From positions 8,628,963 to 8,692,962 of the forward strand of contig NC_088868.1 in the NCBI RefSeq assembly GCF_032884065.1: DNA of 64,000 nucleotides, in the 5' to 3' direction. This DNA is from Artemia franciscana. Lineage: Eukaryota > Arthropoda > Branchiopoda > Anostraca > Artemiidae. Below, one piece after another: positions 55,896 to 64,000 of the stretch. The position numbers and the translations under genes were made by a program. A model generated the notes under the pieces. That model was not told where the DNA came from. It ran no database searches and was given only the letters and a program-made list of their open reading frames with translations. Positions within the stretch are counted from its first letter, which is position 1; every line of letters begins with the position of its first letter.

Positions 55896-57575
55896 TTTAA
55901 AAAAAAACAAATTTTTTTAACTGAAAGTAAGGAGCGACATTAAAACTTAAAAGGAACAGAAATTAATCCGTATATGAAATGGGTTGTCCCCTCCGCAATT
56001 CCTCGCTCTTTACGCTAAAGCTTTTAATTGTTTTAAAAAGCAGAATTGTGGCAAAGAGCGTAAAGAGCGAGGGATTGCAGAGGGGACAACCCATTTCATA
56101 TACGGAGTAATTTCTGTTCCTTTTAAGTTTTAATGTCGCTCCTTACTTTCAGTTAAAAATACTAGTTTTTTATGCAATTTCTGAACATTTTTGAATTAAT
56201 GCATGTTTGATTTTGGCTCTCCACACATAAATTATTAAAATGAAATTTGCACATTAATTCCTTTTTTGGCTAAATGGCTTTCTCTTAGTTTTGATCAGAC
56301 GATTTTGAGAAATAAGGGATGGGGAAGGAGGCCTAGTTGCCATGCAATTTTTCGGTTGCATAAAAAGGCAACTATAAATTTTAAATTTTACCGAATTTTT
56401 TTACTAGTAAAAAATTTACGTAACTTAAGAATTAACTTACGTAACAAACTTTTATATTCTTTAATTTTTATTATGTATATGAGGGGTTTTTTACCCTCGT
56501 TAATACCTCGTTCTTTACACTAAATCGTAAGTTTTGTCCCAATTCCTTAAGAATGACCCCTGAATCAGAAAGGCCATAAAATAAATAGTTTAAATTACTA
56601 AAAATACTATAGCATAAAGAGCGAGATATTTATCTCCTCCTAAATACCTCGCTCTTTATGCTAAAGTATTTTTAGAACCCCTCATATGCGTAATAATCTC
56701 TGTTCGTTTTAAGTTTTAATGCTACTCTTTACTTTCAATTGAAAAAACTTTTCCATGTTCATTATTTCATTGTTTTTTTTATAGTAATTTTAGAAAATCC
56801 TGCGCCCTTCTCATAGAATTTTTGTTCCCCCCTGAAATATTTCTCCAAGGAAAGATCCTCCCACATAGTCCCCTCCCCTCAACCCCACCCCCAAAACAAA
56901 CAAAAAAATTCCCTGAAAACGACTGTACACTTCCCAATAACCATTATTACATGTGAACACTGGTCGAAGTTTGTAACTTGCAGCCCCTCCCCCAGGGACT
57001 GTGGGGGAGTAAGTCATTCCCAAAGACATAGTTATTATGGTTTTTGACTATTCGGAACAAAATGGCTATCTAAAAATTTTGATTTGTTGACTTTGGAGAA
57101 AAAATGAGCGTGGGAGGGGGCCTAGGTGCCCTCCGATTTTTTTGGTCACTTAAGAAGGGCACTAGGACTTTCAATTTCCGTTAGAATGAGCCATCTTGCG
57201 ACATTCTAGGACCACTTAATCGATACGATGACCTCTGGGGAAAAAAAACACAAATAAACACGCACCCGTGATTTGTCTTCTGGCAAGAAATACGAAATTC
57301 CACATTTTTGTAGATAGGAGCTTGAAAACTTTGCTATAGGGTTCTCTGATACGCCGAATGCGATGGTGTGATTTTCGTTAAGATTTTGTGACTTTTAGGG
57401 GAGTTTTCCCCTATTTTCTAAAATAAGGCAAAAATTTTCAGGCTCGTAACTTTTGATGACAAAGACTAAATTTGATGAAACTTATATATTTATATATATA
57501 TTCCGTTTTTTAGAGTTTCGTTTACTATTGAGCCGGGTCGCTCCTTACTACAGTTCGTTACCACGAACTGTTTGA
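55896..57575 (-). repeat. PAL repeat copy F, full length, reversed
   Basis: Its left edge carries the long hairpin (55896-56170, slightly shortened loop). It then mirrors copy E in reverse order to TTGAGCCGGGTCGCTCC and the terminal palindrome ending CGAACTGTTT at 57573. At 56465-56480 it supplies a second uninterrupted version of the Helitron target site. Confidence 0.9.
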
Positions 57576-59100
57576 TAATAGTAACCCACATGTCCCAATA
57601 ATTACGTCTTTTCTTTGATGGAAGAAGGTAAAGTAGCTTGTATACGCAAGAATACAAGTTTATTCTTTACATTGTTCATAGTACATGATACAAATATTAC
57701 ATAATAAAATAATAAATATATTTAAAATATATATAATAAATATACACCTATAATACTTTGTTCTGTTATTAGTAAATCATTTGAAAATATTTACTCTCAT
57801 TTTCATTCTCAAAATGTGATATAGGGGACCATCAGTTGGGTCTTCTAAATAGTGTAGTCTAACTCACATCTATAGGAGGTAAAATATGAGACTGAACCTA
57901 GTAAAACGGAATTCTTAGTGGCAAACAATAATGATGATTTCCAGCATCATTCAATTAGGATTTGATTTCTGAATATTTTTAATAACGATTCCATTAATGT
58001 TGTCTTTTGGTTCTTCAATTAAAGCTACGCGGAGTTGGTGTTATCGTCTGTATTGGAAAAACTTTGGAAAACTTATGGCCTGCAAGTCACGGTGAAAGAT
58101 TGTTTTGATAAACAAACACTTGCTATAATTTAAAAGTCGGTGTTTGCACCTCATGTATATTTCATGGTTCCATTTTTGAAGTTTGTGAGTAAAAGTGATA
58201 AAAAGTGCATCCACGAGTACTTTTCCCAGTTTTGTCAACATTTCAGTGGAAATCTACCATGGTTCAAAAACAGGTATAATATACAAACATTTGGAATATT
58301 CGATGTTACTGTTAAAACACATCATCAATACGACCGATTTCTTAGACTATCTAGAGATAATAGAATCAATTTTCCTTAATTGTCTTGTTTAATGGAAAAA
58401 TAGTTTTGTCTCTATAGCTTTAATAAATATATAAAAAATATTTAATAGATATTATTTATTATTTGATATTATTTAATATATATTTAATATATAATAAATA
58501 TTTAATAGCTTTTATAAATATATAAAAGATATTTATGCGTTATGTACCACGAGTGTTTTTGTGTCATATTTTTAAGTGTTTTTAGTGTTATGAACTAATC
58601 AGCTATCATAAGCTATTTATTATATATTTATAAGTGATTATGAGTATTATCAGCTACTTGTTGTCGTCCTTTTCTTTAGAAGTGGGATTTTATTTTTTTC
58701 TGTTTTCTTTTCATTTATTTTCTATACTCCTCTGTGTACATCCATGGATGTATAGAGGGCATGAATAAATAATAATTATTATTATTATTAAAGAACAGGG
58801 TATTAAGGAGGGTGCACCCCCTTTAATAAGTGGAATAATTTCTCTTCGTTTAAGGTTTGAGTTGCTCCTTACAATTCAGCTAAAAAAAATTGTTTTTTAT
58901 TTAATAAAAAAAAGTAGCACACGGTACTTGAATGCAAAGTTGCAACAGACCATAAAATATTTATAGGTTAACTGAAATTACATTTAACTTTCACGTTTTA
59001 ATCTTTTCTCTTCTTCCTTTCTCATTTTTTTTCTTTTCTTTTTGTTGGATTTACTACTATGGTTTCTCTTATAAAATTGTGAGGAATGAACAATTGATGG
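57576..59100. other. Gene-free AT-rich region with a PAL relic
   Basis: TATTTAATATATAA-type sequence and small frames without domains. 58786-58905 (AGAACAGGGTATTAAGGAGG .. GTTGCTCCTTACAATTCAGC .. TTTATTTAAT) is a decayed PAL hairpin-side end. Confidence 0.55.
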
Positions 59101-59267
59101 CTTTATATGATGAACAATTGTTTGATGTTCTGACTGACGACGGCGACCTGACTGAGCGGTTCAGTCATCTCAAGCGTTCGATAGGGGTGAATCTTGTCTC
59201 AGGTACTGCTTGCAATCCTCATTCTCTTTATCAACTCAGCACCCTGTGACCGAATAAAATACTTGAT

Positions 59268-59580
59268 TTGAAAATTTTTAAATTTCTTACTTCAAATTCT
59301 TGTTTGAAGCAAGCTGAAGATTTGGCGGTGCCTTGTGATCGATTTCACATTAATACTTGGCAACCAGTGTGGAATATCCACCCAGAGCTTAAACCAATAA
59401 GATACAAAGCAAAGCTTTGGCGTCGAATTTGGGTAGCGTTTGGCAGACTTCCTTCGGGAAAAGGGTTTGATATTAAGCAGTCGACGATTGCTTATAAAAA
59501 AGTGTCTTGGAAAAACCCGTCTTTGTGGGAAAAATTTCCCTAAGAATACGAAAGATTAGAAAAACGTTTCAAATAGTTTC
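59268..59580 (+). pseudogene. LINE ORF2 linker
   Basis: AEDLAVPCDRFHINTWQPVW, IHPELKPIRYKAKLWRRIWV and AFGRLPSGKGFDIKQ correspond to the Lys/Trp-rich linker between endonuclease and RT of CR1-like LINEs. The frame stops at 59541, but related text (EYERLEKRFK) continues in frame after the stop. Confidence 0.7.
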
Positions 59581-59849
59581 AAGTTTGACGAATACAATAG
59601 TCAATGTAATATTTCTTCGTCTCGATGACTGTAACACTACTCCCAAATATTCACGAAGTTAAATTATTCTTTGCATTCGATATATGGTAAGTTACTAAAC
59701 ATTTGTTTATGTCGTAACCTGTCACAGCAAAATGTCTTACCTATTTCGTATGACCTTATAATTAAGTCTGTGAAGCGGCTGAAATCAAAATCATGTGATA
59801 TACATTGTATTCTGTTAAAAATTTTTGGCCTGATTCCAAGGAACTGTTG

Positions 59850-60600
59850 TTTCATATGAAGTTATTATTTCAAGTGTGTTTGGTTAGCTCCATAGTTCCT
59901 AACAATTTCCTCTCTGGAACTGTTACATCAATATTGAAACGCGAAAAGGATGCTTCTACTTGTTCCTCTTATCGCCCCATTACAGTCACGAGTACGCTAA
60001 GCAAGATTTTGGAATATTTTTTACCTCTGTCAGTCAATAAGAGCAAATTTTACGGAGAAAATCAGTTTGGGTCCAAGGAAGGAATGTGTTGTGCACACGT
60101 CCACAGGGTACTCGCGAATGTTCTACGTCAAGCCTCTCAACGAAATGAGCAAGTTCATTTCGTTCGTTAGATGTTTCCAAGGCGTTCGATAGTATTGTTC
60201 AATGTCAAACTTTATATTCTCTTTCTATAAATGGCGTAAATATTTCTATTATCTTTGTTCTGAGATGTTGGTACAGTCAAGAACACTTAAGTTTAAAACT
60301 AAATGGGACTCTCATGCAAGAATACATTGCAGTCCATTACGTCAAGGCAGAATGTTGTCCCCTTATATTTTCAAGATGTTTATTGCTGGGATAATTGCCA
60401 AGATCTCTCGTAGGTATTTCATAGGGTTTACTGACGTGTCATATATTGCGTACGGAAACTCATTATTAGTAGAGATAAATCTTCCCTGTCCCGCACAGTT
60501 CAAAGAGCTAAAAAAGGTTTGACATTGGACTAAATCTGAATCTTTGAAAATGCGAGTATATTTGTTTTCACGGTACCCTGCCAAATACTCCTCTTCAAAT
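59850..60600 (+). pseudogene. LINE reverse transcriptase, broken
   Basis: VPNNFLSGTVTSILKREKDA and SSYRPITVTSTLSKILEYF (fingers), GENQFGSKEGMCCAHVHRVL, then after a frame change motif A LDVSKAFDSIVQCQTLY. Next comes LSPYIFKMFIAGIIAKISRR and GFTDVSYIAYGNSLLV, where the YADD catalytic box has become YGNS. A frame change and stop near 60520 follow. It is cut at 60605 by the 2.1-kb insertion. Catalytically dead. Confidence 0.88.
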
Positions 60601-60689
60601 TAAAACTAGGCCTACGTTGCACGGGCAACTTGAAGTGTTGCGGCAACCTTTGTCCGGCTTTGCCGACTAAAGTGTTGCGAGAACAATAC

Positions 60690-61290
60690 TGGTCTTCTAT
60701 CTTCAATATCGATCAGAAATCACATGATCAAAGGCTATTCCTCAGCGTTGTAAAAACAACAACAAAATAGTATCGAAAGAAGGGACTAAATTGACTTTGC
60801 AGCCAGTTGAACTTTATCCTTTTCAATCGTAAACATAGTAACGGATGAAAACTCGGAAACATTATCTTATATAATCTAATTGGTATTATCTGGCTATCCC
60901 TAACTTTTCAGGATCAAAATACCATAGATGACATTGATTAATTATTACGAATCTAACTCATTGTTTTATATTCTCGTTTGTAATTGCTTCTTCGCTATCG
61001 TTTAAATGATGAAATTGTCAGCCTATCGAAGTTTTTAAACCGGTATGTTCAAAGAAGAACGCAATTAGTAACCACATGACCAAAGACTATTCCTCAGCAT
61101 TGAAAAAGCAACAACTACAAAATAATATTAAAAGAAGGGACTAAATTGACTTTGCAGCCAGTTGAACTTTATCCTTTTCGATCGTATACATCGTGACGGA
61201 TGAAAACTTGGAACAATATCTAATGTAATCTAGTTGGTATTATAAAGCTATCCGTAACTTTTCAGGTTTAAAATACCATAGGTGACACTA
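60690..61290. repeat. Long direct repeat, period ~356 bp
   Basis: CACATGATCAAAGGCTATTCC .. GAAGGGACTAAATTGACTTT .. CAGCCAGTTGAACTTTATCC .. AAAATACCATAGATGACA is repeated once from about 61070 at roughly 90 percent identity. Confidence 0.85.
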
Positions 61291-61424
61291 ATTATTATGA
61301 AACTACCTCGTTTTTTACGTTATCGTTTGTACCCGTTGTGTAAACACTTAATTCTATCATATTTAAAGAGATCGAATACAATGTGCACCAATTTACACAA
61401 ATTTCTAGCCCAAAGTGAAAAAAT

Positions 61425-61865
61425 TCTTACTTACAAGTCCCTCTCCCGTGATAGACATCAAGTTCACAAGAAACAAATAAATGGGTACACCAACTAGCAA
61501 AAGTGGCAAATCCCTCATTGCCAAAGATGATTATGAGCTAACAGCCTTTTCTCGCCCAAAGTGAACCGATTCTTACTTATAAGTCCCTCTCCCGTGATAG
61601 CCATCAAGATCAATGGAAACAAATAAATGGGTACACCAACTAGCATAGTTGCAAACCCCTCATCGCTGAAGTTGACTGTAGCCTAACAGCAGATTATTAC
61701 TTACAAGTCCCCTACATGTCTTACCACTGGAACCAAATTGGTTTTACCATCAACTACACTGGAAACAAATAATAGATACACCAACTAGCAAAAGTTGCTA
61801 ACCCCTCATTGCCGAAGGTGATTATCACCTAACAGCCGACTGTTGCTTACAAGTCCTCTATATGT
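61425..61865. repeat. Tandem array, 3-4 units of 125-145 bp
   Basis: Units begin at TTCTTACTTACAAGTCCC (about 61429, 61571, 61695, 61840). They contain GGAAACAAATAAATGGGTAC, ACCAACTAGCAAAAGTTGC and CCCCTCATTGCCGAAGGTG. Unit 1 and unit 2 are the closest. Confidence 0.85.
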
Positions 61866-62717
61866 TTCACTATTTTAATCGGCCTAGATTTCATTTCAAT
61901 GGGTACCTTACTACTGAAGTTGTCTACCTCTTGAAACTTACAAACTAGTATACCTCAAGAAGGAATTTTCGTACCAAAAAATTAATGTCATATACTTTGA
62001 TCAGCTCATCAAGAGCTATCGATTGCCGTCGAAAAAAAATTCTATCCGTCTTAGTTCAAAAGTTTTTTTTGCCTTAGGCCAACTTTCTAACATCACCACT
62101 TAGAAAGAAGCAAAGGATAAGCTCCACTTTCCTTAGCAATGAGAGAACTTTTAAAGTTTATTAGGCGCATCTGATACCATTTCTCTACCGCAATTCCAAG
62201 TCCGAAAAACCAAATGATAAACTCAGCTGAAATCACGAACAGAAATGGGTAGAAACAATAGATGGTAGCACTTTCGGACCCATGGGAAAATGCCACGTTT
62301 TTACTACACTTATTGATTTTAGTCCATCTTCAATTTAAAAGTGATACCTGCCTGCTTGACTGCTAGAACGGAGCTTCCACTCGAAAGCAGAAACATGGTT
62401 TGATAAAACAAAAGCTTTGCTGCACAACTTCAGATACTCCTCTCTGACATAGGCTATATAACTCCACTTCACTTTGGACACCATAGTCTCTGGCACGTGG
62501 ACAAGCAAAAACCATCTTTTTTGGCCCCGGGCAAGAGTTCTGCGGGGCTTTCCAAAATGTAGTGTCACATTCATCAATCTGGCCTGAGGTTCACACTTTC
62601 CGTAAAACCCGCACAGGTTAGGCCCTTTCCAGTTTCCAGGAATGAGCTGAGATCGGCGGCATAGGAAAAAAAAACAAAAAAAAACGGGACAAAACCAAAA
62701 TGTTGCTCTCGCAACAC

Positions 62718-63380
62718 AAATACATCCATTCCTTCTATTGAAAATTTTCGGTGGTCTGGTTTAACAATTTGTAAAAATATTTGTCCTTTCACCAGTCTGC
62801 AATCTTTGAAGCTTGTTAAAAAAAAAGTCAGGTTTGGATACTCTTAGATTTTGTCAAATCAGTTTAATTATAATCGAAAGGCTCTGGTTACTTTGCATTC
62901 AGTTTTTTGCGATCCCTCTGTACTTTATCGTTCTGGGACCTTCATTCTACTGAAAAATAGTGACTTATGTAAACTACGCAGATGCTACTATAAATATTGT
63001 AAATCCCTGTCTTATCTACCCTTATCGTATCGAAATCGGAAAACAGTCCCAAAAAACAAAGCTCCCGATAAAACTTCAAAACTACAAGAGCTTCATGATA
63101 AGTTATCGGCACAAGCATAACAATGACTTACCCCATATCACTGGCTCACCCGTTTGCTCTGTTGGCCTTTTTCATTGTTAATTTTGTTGTACTTATTATA
63201 TTGTACCTTGTACCTTTGTCCTCATCCGTTTGTTCAGTAGATTTTGTTGTATTTATGTGTTTTGTCTTCAAATGAAGTTATTTTCTTTTCTGGCGTTTAA
63301 TCTGTTTTCTCTCTTTTTACTCCAGTATCCTCACATTGTTTTGTGCAGTGGATTATAAATAAATTATTATTATTATTATT
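62718..63380 (+). mobile_element. LINE 4 RT C-terminus and 3' UTR
   Basis: ACATCCATTCCTTCTATTG onwards matches 39870-40330 and 45041-45233 of LINE 1. A readable piece is ALVTLHSVFCDPSVLYRSGT .. LCKLRRCYYKYC .. SYLPLSYRNRKTV. It ends in (ATT)n at 63362-63380. Confidence 0.85.
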
Positions 63381-64000
63381 GCGTAAATGATTACATATTG
63401 AAGATTCATTCTAGAGCAATAAATCTAAAGACCAGAGATTTTTGTAAATACAAACTTTATCAATAAAAAGAATTATAAAATCATGTAATCACTGAAAATC
63501 AATTAAAAATAAACAAACAGAGAAACAAAACGTGAAAAAACCTGATATACGATAAAAAAAGCAAAAAAAAACTACGAATTAAAGAAATGTGGGAACCCCA
63601 GTAAGACCTTTCAGGGATGGAGGGCTGTTAGAAGATGTGAATTCAACTTATTTTAAGAGAGGTTTCTGAGGAGAATTAGTAAAAAGGCATCGTTTCTATT
63701 GCTCTGTTAGACAAACCTGAATAAAAAGTGAGACATATTTTTGCAGTCGGTTATTTCTTGTTATTATTACAGTTGATGTTATTAGAGGTAAATTTTCGTC
63801 ATATTAAGGTATTTAATTCCTCTTGCACAAGACTAATAAATTCCGCTAGGAAGTGCTGATCAAACTTTTTAAAATTTCACCCCATTTTCCCTATTGGTCA
63901 ATTAAAATGTAAGGCGGGTCTAAATCAACCAATGAAAATCATTCTTAGCTAAACCTTAGCTAAAGGCACAACAAGAAAATTTCATGTTTTTACCGACGGG
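63381..64000. repeat. Flank shared with 45234-45750, then unique
   Basis: Homology to 45234-45750 runs to about 63805. The remaining 195 bp show no gene or repeat. Confidence 0.8.

Larger units (their letters stand above)
60606..62717. mobile_element. Unclassified 2.1-kb insertion element
   Basis: It interrupts LINE sequence CAAATTAAAA|ATACATCC that is continuous at 39860-39880; counting A residues suggests a 2-bp duplication. The left end holds GTTGCACGGGCAAC (a GTTGC/GCAAC hairpin). The right end holds GTTGCTCTCGCAAC, also a hairpin. GTGTTGCGAGAACAA at 60671 matches the right end reversed. Inside are a direct repeat of about 356 bp spacing (60690-60900 and 61050-61280) and a tandem array (61425-61860). 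No transposase is recognisable; minus-strand frames at 62335-62577 and 62093-62296 are unassigned. Confidence 0.65.
59101..63380 (+). mobile_element. LINE 4, same family, interrupted by a 2.1-kb insertion
   Basis: Linker (59268-59580), RT (59850-60600), RT C-terminal text (62718-63110) and 3' UTR with (ATT)n tail (63362-63380), collinear with LINE 1 pieces. Its 3' UTR shows the empty site of the TIR transposon. Many stops. The segment 59101-59255 (MALYDEQLFDVL..) may be part of it but is not recognised. Confidence 0.8.

Noticed and set aside
62335-62577. 80-codon minus-strand frame as a gene
   Set aside because: No recognisable domain, flanked by stops, inside an insertion element; left unassigned.

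Overview
This window comes from an AT-rich, intron-poor, transposon-dense part of an animal genome. Arthropod-type CR1/jockey-like LINEs, animal Helitrons, a two-BIR plus RING inhibitor-of-apoptosis gene and very long (TA)n tracts suggest an arthropod, probably a crustacean. A brine-shrimp-like (Artemia) genome is a possibility from memory, not something the sequence proves. No rRNA gene, CRISPR array or bacterial operon is visible, and almost everything readable is mobile-element DNA.

Layout: 1-910 is one arm of an inverted duplication whose partner is 36232-37131. 579-16413 is a cluster of Helitrons in both orientations. It includes an almost intact Rep/helicase ORF (1049-5005), a full-length but mutated element with both termini (7791-12707), and internally deleted derivatives. 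16500-24420 holds a YqaJ-exonuclease-like relic (17330-17709), two copies of a non-coding palindrome-rich repeat (called PAL here; 17786-20550) and gene-free DNA. 24421-28390 holds Helitron remnants and a 2.7-kb Helitron. 28511-36074 holds PAL copies, a 1.3-kb Helitron cleanly inserted in one of them (32538-33843), and a broken BIR/RING gene. 36557-45233 is a LINE interrupted by a second LINE (38047-39589) and by a 4.7-kb DNA transposon with TIRs and TTGT target duplications (40328-45040). 45234-49050 is gene-free. 49052-52635 is a second copy of the PAL plus BIR/RING block, here with an intact 330-codon gene (51470-52462). 52985-63380 holds two more LINE copies interrupted by Helitron remnants, a PAL copy and an unclassified 2.1-kb insertion (60606-62717).

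The genes do not form a pathway. The Helitron Rep/helicase is the machinery that would mobilise the many deleted Helitrons sharing its ends (5' TCTATATATATAAAAATAAG, 3' GTTGGGGTGG-type hairpin then AGCTAG). The LINE ORFs are retrotransposition relics, and the DDE-type transposase belongs to its own TIR element. The only gene that looks cellular and intact is the BIR-BIR-RING protein at 51470-52462. It sits in a duplicated block bordered by a LINE endonuclease fragment.
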